NCBI RefSeq assembly: GCF_001941845.1
Contig: NZ_CP018870.1
Coordinates: 4,966,001-5,030,000, forward strand
Reading direction: 5' to 3'
Length of the DNA: 64,000 nt
Origin: Streptomyces sp. TN58
Lineage (GTDB): Bacteria > Actinomycetota > Actinomycetes > Streptomycetales > Streptomycetaceae
Below, in pieces: positions 1 through 7,933 of this stretch (its first letter is position 1; each line of letters opens with the position of its first letter). Position numbers and translations under genes: made by a program. The notes beneath the pieces are model-generated. The model was not told where the DNA came from and did not search any database. It saw only the letters and a program-made list of their open reading frames with translations.

Positions 1-188
1 CGGGGACCCCGTACGCGTGGTTCATCTCCTGGGCCCGCGCCGAGGGCGCGGGCCTGCCGGCGGTGGCCGTAGCGGTGGTCGTGGAGGACGCCGCCGCGGA
101 CCGGGGCGGCATCAGCGGCAACGGCGCCGCCGCGCCGATCGCCCGGGCGGTGATGCAGGCCGCGCTGCGTGCGAAGCCCTCCGAGTAG
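1..188 (+). CDS. Penicillin-binding protein, C-terminal end (partial)
   Basis: This is the last 61 or so codons of a gene that begins before the window. The reading frame (first full codon at 3, TAG at 186-188) has almost only G or C in third positions. The peptide contains a Tyr-Ala-Trp-Phe-Ile segment, a hydrophobic Val/Ala-rich strand ending in VVVED, and a final AAPIARAVMQAAL helix. This is how class B transpeptidase domains (PbpA/FtsI type) end, after the KTG motif. Such enzymes cross-link peptidoglycan on the outer face of the membrane. The active-site Ser and KTG box lie outside the window, so the exact class is inferred from the tail only. Confidence 0.6.
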   Translation, partial: GTPYAWFISWARAEGAGLPAVAVAVVVEDAAADRGGISGNGAAAPIARAVMQAALRAKPSE

Positions 189-194
189 GCCGCG

Positions 195-247
195 CGGTGG
201 ACCGTCGGCAGACCGCCCGGTGGACCGTCGGCAGACCGCCCGGTGGA
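195..247. repeat. 23-bp tandem repeat
   Basis: Two perfect 23-bp units (195-217 and 218-240), beginning CGGTGGACCGTCGG, are followed by the first 7 bases of a third. They lie just after the stop of the penicillin-binding protein gene. No hairpin of terminator strength is evident, so this is probably slippage-derived spacer. Confidence 0.8.
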
Positions 248-280
248 CATTCCGCCGGGCGGCCCGGACCGGGCCGGGGG

Positions 281-400
281 TCAGTACGAGCAGCCGCTGG
301 TGGGCAGTGAGCCCGGCGACGGCGGGGTCACGCCGTCGTAGAGGGCGCGGAGCATGGCCGGCGTGACGGCGGCGTACGGCTGCCCGTACGGGTGGCCGGG
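281..400 (-). pseudogene. 39-codon coding-like tail directly in frame after the diiron gene stop
   Basis: Immediately after the TGA (403-401) of the diiron protein gene, the same frame stays open for 39 codons to a TGA at 283-281. All but about one of these codons end in G or C, as in a real Streptomyces gene, and the peptide has a normal composition (it includes PYGQPYAAVTPAML and ends SGCSY). It is either the remaining 3' end of a gene lost from this locus or a stop-codon readthrough extension. An internal ATG could also start a 24-residue peptide, but no ribosome-binding site is seen there. I do not recognise the family. Confidence 0.3.
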
Positions 401-1522
401 TCAGCGCTCCGCCGGGTCCGGACCGCCGCCGTCGGCGATGGCGGCCTCGACCTCCGCCACGCGCGCCGACTCCTCGGCCGCGAAGCGCTCGCGGTCGAGG
501 GCGTCGGCGATCTCCTCGTCCTGGCTCATCAGCAGGTCCAGGTTGGAGTCGCCCATGTGGAAGACGCCCAGGTCCACGTACGCCCGCTGCAGCCGTTCGC
601 CCCACAGGCCGATGTCCTTCACGCAGGGCACGATCCGGCTGAACAGCAGTTTGCGGAACAGGTGCAGGAACTCCGACTGCTCGCTGAGCCGCTGCGCCTC
701 CTTCGGCGGGATGCCGAAGTTCTCCAGAACCTCCACCCCGAGCAGCCGGTCCCGCATCAGGTGACAGCCCTCGATCACGAACTCCTCGCGCTCGCGCAGC
801 TCGGCGTCGGTCAGCTGCCGGTAGTGGTCGCGCAGCGCCATCCGGCCGAAGGCCACGTGCCGGGCCTCGTCCTGCATCACGTACGCCAGGAGCTGCTTGG
901 GCAGCGGCTTGGCGGTCGTGTCCCGGATGAGGCCGAAGGACGCCAGCGCCAGCCCTTCGATGAGCACCTGCATGCCCAGGTACGGCATGTCCCAGCGCGA
1001 GTCGCGCAGGGTGTCGCCGAGCAGGCCCTGGAGGCTGTCGTTGACCGGGTAGAGCATCCCGACCTTCTCGTGCAGGAAGCGCCCGAAGATCTCGGCGTGC
1101 CGGGCCTCGTCCATGGTCTGCGTGGCTGAGTAGAACTTCGCGTCGAGGTCCGGAACGGTCTCCACGATGCGTGCCGCGCACACCATCGCACCCTGCTCGC
1201 CGTGGAGGAACTGGCTGAAGTTCCAGGCGGTGTAGTGCCGGCGCAGGTCACCCCGGTCCTTCTCGGTGAGTTTGGACCAGTGCCGGGTCCCGTACAGCGG
1301 CAGGGCCTCGTCAGGGGTTCCCAACGGATCGTACGGATCCACCTCGACGTCCCAGTCGATGCGTCTGGCGCCGTCCCACTGCTTGTCCTTGCCCTTCTGG
1401 TAGAGGGCGAGGAGGCGTTCGCGGCCGTCGTCGTACTCCCAGCTGAAGCGGGCCGAGCCGGAGGCGGGGATCTGCCATACGGCCTCTCCCGGGTCCTCGG
1501 TGTAGAGCTCGTGCGTCGACAC
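401..1522 (-). CDS. R2-like ferritin-fold diiron protein
   Basis: A 373-residue protein with the full ligand set of a class I ribonucleotide reductase R2-like diiron site in a four-helix bundle: Glu109 (HGEQGA), Glu139 and His142 (DEARH), Glu189 (LIEG) and Glu219 and His222 (DEARH). It is probably an oxidase or oxygenase rather than a true NrdB: there is no partner R1 gene nearby, and the two identical DEARH motifs are typical of actinobacterial ferritin-like R2 homologues. The GTG at 1522 is chosen because a GAGGGGG ribosome-binding site sits about seven bases upstream. The gene is divergent from a second diiron gene at 1691, so the 168 bp between them should hold both promoters. Substrate unknown. 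Confidence 0.75.
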   Translation of the reverse strand: MSTHELYTEDPGEAVWQIPASGSARFSWEYDDGRERLLALYQKGKDKQWDGARRIDWDVEVDPYDPLGTPDEALPLYGTRHWSKLTEKDRGDLRRHYTAWNFSQFLHGEQGAMVCAARIVETVPDLDAKFYSATQTMDEARHAEIFGRFLHEKVGMLYPVNDSLQGLLGDTLRDSRWDMPYLGMQVLIEGLALASFGLIRDTTAKPLPKQLLAYVMQDEARHVAFGRMALRDHYRQLTDAELREREEFVIEGCHLMRDRLLGVEVLENFGIPPKEAQRLSEQSEFLHLFRKLLFSRIVPCVKDIGLWGERLQRAYVDLGVFHMGDSNLDLLMSQDEEIADALDRERFAAEESARVAEVEAAIADGGGPDPAER

Positions 1523-1690
1523 TGACGCCCCCTCGTCTCGCGTACTGCGGTGCAGGACCGGACAGTTGGCAGGGTCACACGTTGGTAGACGCGGGGTCAA
1601 CAAGTCGTGCGCGGGGGATTGACGACCTTGCTGACAGGCAGTCTCATAAGCAGTGACCGCCGGTAACTCGACGACGAGGTGTCCGAAGCC

Positions 1691-2620
1691 ATGACGACCG
1701 TGACCGAACGAGCCGCGCTCAGGGACGCCCTCGGCCTCCTCAAGGACCGGGAGCAGATAGCCGAGCGCCTGCTGGAATCCTCGGCCAAGCACTCCTTCGA
1801 CCCCGACCGGGAACTCGACTGGGACGCACCCATGGTCGAGGGGAAGTACTACTGGCCGCCCGAACTGCTCTCCCTCTACGACACCCCCCTCTGGAAGAAG
1901 ATGGGCGAGGAGCAGCGCATCGACCTCTCCCGCCACGAGGCGGCGGCGCTCGGCTCGCTCGGCATCTGGTTCGAGATCATCCTCATGCAGCTGATGGTCC
2001 GCCACATCTACGACAAGTCGCTGACCAGCAAGCACGTGCGCTACGCCCTCACCGAGATCGCCGACGAGTGCCGCCACTCGATGATGTTCGCCCGCATGAT
2101 CCAGAAGAGCGGCAGCCCCGCCTACCCCGTCTCCCGCCTCAACCACAACCTCGCGCGGATCCTCAAGACCGTCTCCACCACCCCCGGATCCTTCGCCTGC
2201 ACCCTGCTCGGCGAGGAGATCCTCGACTGGATGCAGCGACTGACCTTCCCGGACGAGCGCATCCAGCCGCTGGTCCGCGGCGTCACCCGGATCCACGTCA
2301 TCGAGGAGGCCCGGCACGTCCGCTACGCGCGCGAGGAACTGCGCCGCCAGATGGTGACGGCCCCCCGCTGGGAGCAGGAGCTCACCCGGATCAGCTGCGG
2401 CGAGGCCGCCCGCGTCTTCTCCCTCGCCTTCGTCAACCCGGCCGTCTACGACAACGTCGGCCTGGACCGGCGCGAAGCGGTCGCCCAGGTCCGCGCCAGC
2501 GGCCACCGGCGCGAGGTCATGCAGACCGGCGCCAAGCGGCTCACCGACTTCCTCGACGACATCGGCGTCCTGCGCGGCGTCGGCCGCAGGCTGTGGCGGA
2601 GCTCGGGGCTGCTGGCGTAA
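1691..2620 (+). CDS. AurF-like diiron oxygenase
   Basis: A 309-residue protein resembling AurF (p-aminobenzoate N-oxygenase), a diiron enzyme that oxidises amines to nitro groups. Candidate metal ligands are Glu126/His129 (DECRH), Glu175 or Glu176 (LLGEE), His202 and Glu206/His209 (EEARH), spaced as in the family. ATG 1691 is used; an in-frame GTG at 1679 is also possible, and the nearest purine-rich stretch (GAGG, 1675-1678) fits the ATG better. It is transcribed away from the R2-like gene and towards a TetR gene about 100 bp downstream, suggesting a small regulated redox locus. Whether the two diiron proteins share a substrate cannot be told from sequence. Confidence 0.75.
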   Translation: MTTVTERAALRDALGLLKDREQIAERLLESSAKHSFDPDRELDWDAPMVEGKYYWPPELLSLYDTPLWKKMGEEQRIDLSRHEAAALGSLGIWFEIILMQLMVRHIYDKSLTSKHVRYALTEIADECRHSMMFARMIQKSGSPAYPVSRLNHNLARILKTVSTTPGSFACTLLGEEILDWMQRLTFPDERIQPLVRGVTRIHVIEEARHVRYAREELRRQMVTAPRWEQELTRISCGEAARVFSLAFVNPAVYDNVGLDRREAVAQVRASGHRREVMQTGAKRLTDFLDDIGVLRGVGRRLWRSSGLLA

Positions 2621-2717
2621 CGGCTGCCGGCGGAAACGGCCGGTGGGGGAGTACGGATCGGGCGGGGACTTCCCGGACGCCGGCCGCGTCCGGCCGCCCG
2701 CGGGCTACCCTGCGGTC

Positions 2718-3431
2718 ATGACCGTACGCGCGTACCGCAGGTTGAGCGTCGAGGAGCGGCGGGCCCAACTCCTCGACGCGGCCCTCTCGCTGTTCGCGCA
2801 CCGGGCTCCGGAGGAGGTCTCGCTGGACGATGTCGCGGAGGCCGCCGGAGTCTCGCGCCCGCTCGTCTACCGCTACTTCCCCGGCGGCAAGCAGCAGCTC
2901 TACGAGGCGGCCCTGCGCTCGGCGGCCGACCTCCTCGAACTCTGCTTCGCCGAACCGCAGGAGGGCCCCCTGACCCGGCGCCTGTCCCGGGCCCTGGACC
3001 GCTACCTCGCGTTCGTCGACGAGCACGACACCGGCTTCGCGGCCCTCCTCCAGGGCGGCAGCGTCGTGGAGACCTCCCGCACGACGGCGACGGTCGACGG
3101 CATCCGCCGGGCCGCGGCCGACCAGATCCTCCTCCACCTGGGGGTCCCGGCCCCCGGACCCCGGCTGCGCATGATGGTCCGCACCTGGATCACGGCGGTC
3201 GAGGCCGCCTCCCTCATCTGGATCGACGAGGGCAAGCAGCCCGAGGTGGACACCCTCCGGGACTGGCTGCTCGACCAGTTCATCGCCCTGCTGACGGCCA
3301 CCGCCGCGACCGACCCGGAGACCGCGGAGGCCGCCCGGGCAGCCCTGGCCCTGGAATCGGCGGACGGCCCGGTCGGAGCCCTGGCCCGGCGCGTGATGCC
3401 CGTGGTCTCCGAGGCCGCCCACCTGCTGTGA
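2718..3431 (+). CDS. TetR/AcrR family transcriptional regulator
   Basis: A 237-residue regulator with an N-terminal helix-turn-helix at about residues 36-58 (VSLDDVAEAAGVS followed by LVYRYF), the signature of TetR proteins. The remaining helices form the variable ligand-binding and dimer domain. ATG 2718 follows 97 bp of spacer after the AurF-like gene on the same strand. Its likely targets are its own promoter and the divergent 1523-1690 region between the two diiron genes. No clear palindromic operator could be picked by eye. Confidence 0.85.
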   Translation: MTVRAYRRLSVEERRAQLLDAALSLFAHRAPEEVSLDDVAEAAGVSRPLVYRYFPGGKQQLYEAALRSAADLLELCFAEPQEGPLTRRLSRALDRYLAFVDEHDTGFAALLQGGSVVETSRTTATVDGIRRAAADQILLHLGVPAPGPRLRMMVRTWITAVEAASLIWIDEGKQPEVDTLRDWLLDQFIALLTATAATDPETAEAARAALALESADGPVGALARRVMPVVSEAAHLL

Positions 3432-3477
3432 CACTGGTGGGGTGAGAAGCCAACCGACCCCCTTCGAGGGCGGCCCG

Positions 3478-3714
3478 ATGGACGGCCGGGTCCTCCCGAT
3501 CCTGCTCGGCCCGACCGGACACCCGCCGAAGTGGTACGAGATCCCCGTCCCGACGCCGGACGGCCCGCCGACGGTACTGCTGTACGAACGCGTCCCGTCG
3601 GGCTACTCGAAGCGGCTCGGCCTGCAGAAGGGCTGGAAGTACGCCTTCCGCCCCTCGGGCACCAAGCCCCGCCCGCGCTGGCCCTGGACCAAGGCCCCCC
3701 GCCCCCAGGACTGA
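3478..3714 (+). CDS. Small conserved-looking hypothetical protein
   Basis: A 78-residue protein rich in Pro, Trp, Tyr and basic residues. The C-terminal third (GWKYAFRPSG, then PRPRWPW) is strongly basic and aromatic. There is no signal peptide or membrane segment. ATG 3478 has GAGGGCGG upstream at good spacing. A GTG at 3442 in the same frame would add 12 residues, but its codons lack the GC3 bias and it has no ribosome-binding site. It follows the TetR gene by 46 bp on the same strand. Function unknown. Confidence 0.55.
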   Translation: MDGRVLPILLGPTGHPPKWYEIPVPTPDGPPTVLLYERVPSGYSKRLGLQKGWKYAFRPSGTKPRPRWPWTKAPRPQD

Positions 3715-3793
3715 CCCGGGGCGGCGGCCGGGGCCGCGCGCCCGTACGGCGCCCGTACGTCCGTGCCTGTACGGCCGCGGGCCCGGACCGGCC

Positions 3794-3840
3794 GCGGGGC
3801 CGGACCGGGCGCGGGGCCGGACCGGGCGCGGGGCCGGGCC
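3794..3840. repeat. 17-bp GC-only tandem repeat
   Basis: Units of 17 bp beginning GCGGGGCCGGACC lie at 3794-3810 and 3811-3827, with a partial third from 3828. They sit between two convergent genes (stops at 3714 and 3846), where the GC-rich sequence could fold and help to end transcription. Confidence 0.7.
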
Positions 3841-3845
3841 GTGGC

Positions 3846-5150
3846 CTACGTACCCGGGAGGGAGAGGACCGCCAGGCCGCCGCCGCCCTCCGCGGTGCGG
3901 AAGCGCAGCGTCGCGCCGATCGCCTCCGCCTGGCCCACGGCGATGGTCAGGCCCAGCCCGTGGCCCTTGCCGCCGCTGCGGAAGCGCTGCGGGCCGTGCG
4001 CCAGCAGGTAGTCGGGGAAGCCGTCCCCGTGGTCCCGTACGGTCACCACCGGCCCGTCGACCGTCAGCACCACCGGCACCCGGCCGTGCTGGTGGGCGTT
4101 GGCCACCAGGTTCCCCAGGACCCGCTCCAGCCTGCGCCGGTCCGTCTCCACGTGGGCGTCCCGCAGGACGGCCACCTCCGTGGCCGTCGCCGACGCCCGC
4201 ACCACGCGCCGGGCCAGCCGCCCCAGCTGGTGCAGGTCCGTCTCCACCGCCTCGCTGCCGGAGTCCAGGCGGGAGATCTCCAGCAGGTCCTCCGTCAGCT
4301 GCCTCATGGTCCGTACGCGTTCGCGCACCAGCTCCGTGGGCCGGCCCTCCGGCAGCAGCTCCGACGCCGCCTGCAGCCCGGTCAGCGGTGTGCGCAGCTC
4401 ATGGGCCACGTCCGCCGTGAACCGCCGCTCGCTCTCCAGCTTCGACTGCAGGCTGCCCGCCATCGTGTCCAGCGCCGCGGCCACGGTCGCCACCTCGTCC
4501 TGGCGCCGCGACGGGTCCTTCGTCCGGGGGTCGTCCACCCGGGCGTCGAGATCGCCCTGGGTGATCCGCCGCGCCACGGTCGCCGTCTGGTGCAGCCGCC
4601 GGGTCACGCGGGTCACCGCGAAGGCGCCCACGAGCAGCGTCCCGCCGATGGCCAGCACCGACGACCCGATGATCGCGTTGTCCAGCCCGCTGATGGTGCG
4701 GGCGCTCTGCCCGTAGTCGACGGCGGTCGCCAGCGCCCGGCCGTCCGCCGGGGCCGCCGCCCACATCGTCGGGCGGCCGCGGTGCTCCGCCACGACCGTC
4801 CCACGGTGGCCGCCGACGGCGAGCGCCCGCAGCTCCGGCGGCAGCCCCACGGGGTCCAGGCCGGAACCGGGCGGCAGGCTCTCGCCCGCCTCGTAGGCGC
4901 TCGCGACGTCGTTCAGCTTGCCCAGCGCCTTCTCGCGCGCGGTGGCCACCGTCTGGCGGGTCACCTCCACGTGCACGAGTGCGCCGAGTACGGCCGCCAG
5001 CGAGCAGCACATCACCACGATGAAGCACGCCGACTTCCAGGTCAGCGTGGCCGTCCAGGAGGGCAGCCGGAGCCGCGGTCGGAGCCTCGGCCCGGGCTGC
5101 GGCCGGGGCGGCAGCCGCCGGCCGGCCCGGCGCCCGGGGTCCTCGCTCAC
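3846..5150 (-). CDS. Two-component sensor histidine kinase
   Basis: A 434-residue membrane kinase. After a basic N-terminus come one transmembrane helix (about 40-62), an extracytoplasmic domain of some 90 residues, a second helix (about 158-180), a HAMP linker, a HisKA helix with the phospho-acceptor His in VAHELRTPL, and an ATPase domain with an N box (NLVANAHQHG) and glycine boxes (DHGDGFP, GKGHGLGL). It should autophosphorylate on His and pass the phosphate to a response regulator, but no regulator gene is adjacent. GTG 5150 overlaps the TGA of the upstream lipoprotein gene (GTGA), so the two are translationally coupled and probably work together as a cell-envelope sensor. Confidence 0.85.
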   Translation of the reverse strand: MSEDPGRRAGRRLPPRPQPGPRLRPRLRLPSWTATLTWKSACFIVVMCCSLAAVLGALVHVEVTRQTVATAREKALGKLNDVASAYEAGESLPPGSGLDPVGLPPELRALAVGGHRGTVVAEHRGRPTMWAAAPADGRALATAVDYGQSARTISGLDNAIIGSSVLAIGGTLLVGAFAVTRVTRRLHQTATVARRITQGDLDARVDDPRTKDPSRRQDEVATVAAALDTMAGSLQSKLESERRFTADVAHELRTPLTGLQAASELLPEGRPTELVRERVRTMRQLTEDLLEISRLDSGSEAVETDLHQLGRLARRVVRASATATEVAVLRDAHVETDRRRLERVLGNLVANAHQHGRVPVVLTVDGPVVTVRDHGDGFPDYLLAHGPQRFRSGGKGHGLGLTIAVGQAEAIGATLRFRTAEGGGGLAVLSLPGT

Positions 5151-6001
5151 GGCCGGTCCGGGGCGGGACCGAGACCTGCGCCGGATCCGGGACCGAGGCC
5201 GGGGCCGGATCCGGAGCCCGGACGGCCCCCGGGCCCCGGGCCGGAGCCGGGACCCGGGCCAGGGCCGCGGTCCTCCGTACCCTGCGGATTCGCGGGCACC
5301 CGTACGATCTGCTCGCGCGTCGGCAGCATGGTGCGCTGCTTCTCCTCCCAGGACCATGCGGTGATCAGCTCGTAGCCGCGGTTCCCGCTGGGCACCCGCA
5401 GGACCACGTCCCGCCCGGCCAGTTCCACCGAGACGACGGTCTGCGTGGTCGCCATGATCCGGTTGAGCCGCCCGTCGCGGTCCGCCGTGTAGACCCGTAC
5501 GGACATCTTCCGGTCCGGGAACTCGATGCCCAGGATCAGCTCGTCCGTCCCGTCGCCCGTCAGGTCCCGGTAGTACGGCGCCAGCACCGGGCAGGCCGCG
5601 GGCGAGGTCTCCGCGGCCCCCTTCTCGCAGGCGTTGATCGCGGCCGCGGTCTCGGCCGGTATCCCGTCGGCCCCCGCCTTCGACTTCGGGTGGACCCGCA
5701 GCTCCGCCTGGACGAGGGCCACCGGATCGACCGCGTGCACGTCCCCGCCGCGAACGGGCGGGATCCCCTTCACGTACTCGGGCGGAGCCCCGGCCGGATC
5801 GGCCGGCGGTACGGTCGCCCCCTGGCGGTCGGGCCACAGGTGCACGGGCCCGCTCGCGGTCGCGGTCGCCCCGGCGCCGACCAGCCCGCCGGTGTCGCCG
5901 CACCCCGCCAGCAGCGGAAACAGGGCGAGTACCAACAGCGGGGCGACGGCCGGAGCGGGGGAGCGCCGGTGCGCGGAGCCGCCGAAACCGAACCTCTTCA
6001 C
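5147..6001 (-). CDS. Lipoprotein coupled to sensor kinase (CseA-like)
   Basis: A 284-residue exported lipoprotein: a basic start, a hydrophobic signal segment and a lipobox LLAGC, so it should be lipidated on Cys and held on the outer face of the membrane. The mature part has an APYYRDLTGDGTDELILG segment, like the FG-GAP/VCBS-type Asp-rich strands in the CseA lipoprotein that modulates the Streptomyces CseBC envelope-stress system. The last 40 or so residues are a Gly-Pro-Ser tail of low complexity. GTG 6001 is preferred over GTG 6016 because AGGGGGG lies just ahead of it. The overlap with the kinase gene suggests it tunes that kinase; the CseA likeness is structural, not proven. Confidence 0.7.
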   Translation of the reverse strand: MKRFGFGGSAHRRSPAPAVAPLLVLALFPLLAGCGDTGGLVGAGATATASGPVHLWPDRQGATVPPADPAGAPPEYVKGIPPVRGGDVHAVDPVALVQAELRVHPKSKAGADGIPAETAAAINACEKGAAETSPAACPVLAPYYRDLTGDGTDELILGIEFPDRKMSVRVYTADRDGRLNRIMATTQTVVSVELAGRDVVLRVPSGNRGYELITAWSWEEKQRTMLPTREQIVRVPANPQGTEDRGPGPGPGSGPGPGGRPGSGSGPGLGPGSGAGLGPAPDRP

Positions 6002-6185
6002 GGCCCCCCTGTCCACAGCCCCGTGCCTTTCCGCCCGCGTCGCACCGTCGTTCGATCATGCCCACCATATGCGGAGGTGCGCCCGTTTTGCCCTTGCGGG
6101 TGCCGAGGCCGAAGCCGGTACCGGTGTACGGAGTCCCGTACCGGTCTCTCCAGCGCGCCGGTGGCTCTACGAGCCGGCCGGCCGG

Positions 6186-6833
6186 TCAGCCGTCCGTGCG
6201 TCCCCGGCGCAGCATGGCGAAGCCGAGCCCGGCCGCACCCACCGCCGCGATACCGGCGCCCGCGGCGAGCAGCAGTACGCCCTCGCCCGGTCCGTCGGCC
6301 AGCGTACTCAGCCGCCGCCCCTCGGCGGACGCGGCCTCCAGGGCCCGGGTGTCGCCGGAGGCGGCCCGCTGCTCGGCCGAGACGGGGACGACCTGCCCGC
6401 TGCGCGCGCTGTCCCGCGTACCCGTCTTGTACCCGCCGCCCGCGACGGCGTGGTCACCGCCCCGCGCGGCAGGGTCGCCCACCCATGAGGTCAGCCGGCC
6501 CGTCGAGTCCAGGGCCGCGTGCAGTTCGCCGGTGGAGCCGAAGTCGGTGACCCCGTCGCGGCTGGTCAGGGTGGTGGCCCTGGCTCCGTCGGCGGCCAGG
6601 ATGTCGGCCTGGTAGGCGCCCGCGGCCGTCCGGTACACCTTCGCCGTGGACACGCCGTCGGCCAGCGAGAGACTCTTGACCAGGATCCGCTGCGGGGCCG
6701 CCGAGTGCGCGGACGAGGCCGCCGGCACCCCTTCGGCCAGAGCGGCGGCGGTGGGCAGCGCCAGCAGGCTGCCGGCACAGGCGGTCACGGCGGCTGCGCG
6801 AACGAGAGTGTGGCGGCGGCGGACGGTGCTCAC
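6186..6833 (-). CDS. Secreted protein with C-terminal membrane anchor
   Basis: A 215-residue protein: a basic N-terminus (VRRRHTLVR), a hydrophobic signal peptide ending near ALA, a mostly polar extracellular domain of about 150 residues, and a final hydrophobic helix (GVLLLAAGAGIAAVGAAGLGFAML) followed by a basic tail, written here as separate segments: GVLLLAAGAGIAAVG, AAGLGFAML, RRGR. It would be fixed in the membrane with its body outside. GTG 6833 has GAAGGG six bases upstream; a GTG at 6857 would extend it. It lies upstream of, and on the same strand as, the lipoprotein/kinase pair, separated by 184 bp. No enzymatic motif is visible; function unknown. Confidence 0.65.
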   Translation of the reverse strand: MSTVRRRHTLVRAAAVTACAGSLLALPTAAALAEGVPAASSAHSAAPQRILVKSLSLADGVSTAKVYRTAAGAYQADILAADGARATTLTSRDGVTDFGSTGELHAALDSTGRLTSWVGDPAARGGDHAVAGGGYKTGTRDSARSGQVVPVSAEQRAASGDTRALEAASAEGRRLSTLADGPGEGVLLLAAGAGIAAVGAAGLGFAMLRRGRTDG

Positions 6834-6917
6834 GGAAAGCCCTTCGGTACTGGTCACGGCCTGGCATCTCCAGGTGCGACCAACCTAGGGGGCGGCCGTT
6901 GCGGCGACACCCCGTTC

Positions 6918-6959
6918 GTGTAACAGCGAAGTCGCAACGTCCCGTCGGACTCGTTACAC
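6918..6959. promoter_or_regulatory. GTGTAAC / GTTACAC inverted repeat
   Basis: Seven-base arms at 6918-6924 and 6953-6959 are perfectly complementary with 28 bases between them. They lie in the 186-bp gap between two divergent genes (starts 6833 and 7020). They may be half-sites for a dimeric regulator. The regulator is unknown. Confidence 0.3.
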
Positions 6960-7019
6960 CACCGGGGGATTGCCGTGCCGCGCCCCGGCTGCTCCCATGG
7001 ACGGCGGGGGTGAGGGTGC

Positions 7020-7904
7020 ATGCGCGGACTCAAGGTACTGCCCAGCGGTCGGCCCGGCCACGGCAGACTGTACGTCAACCTGCCCGACGGTCAGGCGGTC
7101 GCCTGGTACGACCGCCGGGCCAACCGCATCAGCGTGCTCGCGGACGATCACCGCGAGGCCGTCCTGGCGGTGCTGCGCCCCTACCTGAGCGGCACCGTGT
7201 CCATCGGGCCGCCGCCGGTACCCACCGCGGCCGACCTGCGCCGTCTCGCCCTGCCGCCCGACGCGGACCTGGCACCGAACCGCCCCGGCGAGACCCTGCT
7301 GGCGGAGCTGGAACACGGCGCCGCCGCGGGCACCCGCGCCCGGCACCGGCTGCGTCAGGACCTGACCGCGCAACAGCGGATGGGCGAAGCCTTCGACGCG
7401 CTGGAACCGGACGGCTGGCGGACCCTGCACCGCGTCCCGCTCCCGGGCTTCGGCCACATCGACCACCTGGTCATCGGCCCGGCCGGGATCTTCTGCGTGC
7501 GTACGGTCCCGGGGCGTCGTCAACGCGCGATGGTGGGCGACCTGTTGCTCACCGTCGGCCGCGCGGAACCCCGCCCGGACCCCCGCTGGATCCGCGGCGC
7601 GGCGGCCCGCGCGACGGCGCTCCTGGCCGCGCACGTGACTCCCGCCCTCGCATTGGTCGACGCCTCCCGCCTGGAGACCGCCCCGACCGTCCGCGACATC
7701 CGCATCCTCCAGCCGCCGTCCGCGACGCCGGACCTCGTGGCGTCCCCGACTGTCCTCGAACCCCCGGATGCCGACGCCCTGTTCGCCCAGGCCCGAGACG
7801 TCAGGACCTGGATGCCGGGGCTCCCGCCCCCGCGTGCGCCCGAGGCGCGGGGCCCGGGGTGGGGCGGCGGGCGTAACTCCGGGCGGAACTCCGGGAAGCG
7901 GTGA
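7020..7904 (+). CDS. NERD (nuclease-related) domain protein, active site degenerate
   Basis: A 294-residue protein. The middle (about 118-190) matches the NERD fold: a Glu in MGEAF (123), DGW (131-133), and HIDHLVIGPAGIF with Asp148. NERD nucleases normally continue with an acidic residue, one spacer and a Lys in a strand (an ExK or DxK motif). Here that place reads CVRTVPG, so the catalytic pair is missing and nuclease activity is doubtful. ATG 7020 has GGGTGAGGG upstream. It converges on the ku gene and sits next to the NHEJ cluster, which suggests a DNA-related role by context only. The C-terminus is a Gly/Asn/Arg-rich tail. Confidence 0.7.
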   Translation: MRGLKVLPSGRPGHGRLYVNLPDGQAVAWYDRRANRISVLADDHREAVLAVLRPYLSGTVSIGPPPVPTAADLRRLALPPDADLAPNRPGETLLAELEHGAAAGTRARHRLRQDLTAQQRMGEAFDALEPDGWRTLHRVPLPGFGHIDHLVIGPAGIFCVRTVPGRRQRAMVGDLLLTVGRAEPRPDPRWIRGAAARATALLAAHVTPALALVDASRLETAPTVRDIRILQPPSATPDLVASPTVLEPPDADALFAQARDVRTWMPGLPPPRAPEARGPGWGGGRNSGRNSGKR

Positions 7905-7906
7905 CC

Positions 7907-7933
7907 GGGCGGGGCGGGGCGGGGCGGGGCGGG
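7907..7933 (+). other. Six-run G-tract, potential G-quadruplex
   Basis: Runs of 3, 4, 4, 4, 4 and 3 G residues are separated by single C residues directly after the NERD gene stop, in the gap before the convergent ku stop. The pattern fits an intramolecular quadruplex on the + strand and could pause converging polymerases. Confidence 0.5.

Noticed and set aside
1600..1690. Promoter and TetR operator between the diiron genes
   Set aside because: A TTGACG at 1619 is present, but no good -10 at 17-18 bp and no convincing palindrome could be found by eye.
1523..2506. Long open minus-strand extension upstream of the R2-like gene (701-codon frame in total)
   Set aside because: It runs opposite to the AurF-like gene, has poor GC3 pattern there, and is a GC-driven antisense shadow; the GTG at 1522 has a clear ribosome-binding site.
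5150..5290. Gly-Pro repeats at the lipoprotein end as a collagen-like functional domain
   Set aside because: The tract is irregular low complexity (no strict G-x-y register) and best seen as GC-rich repeat expansion.
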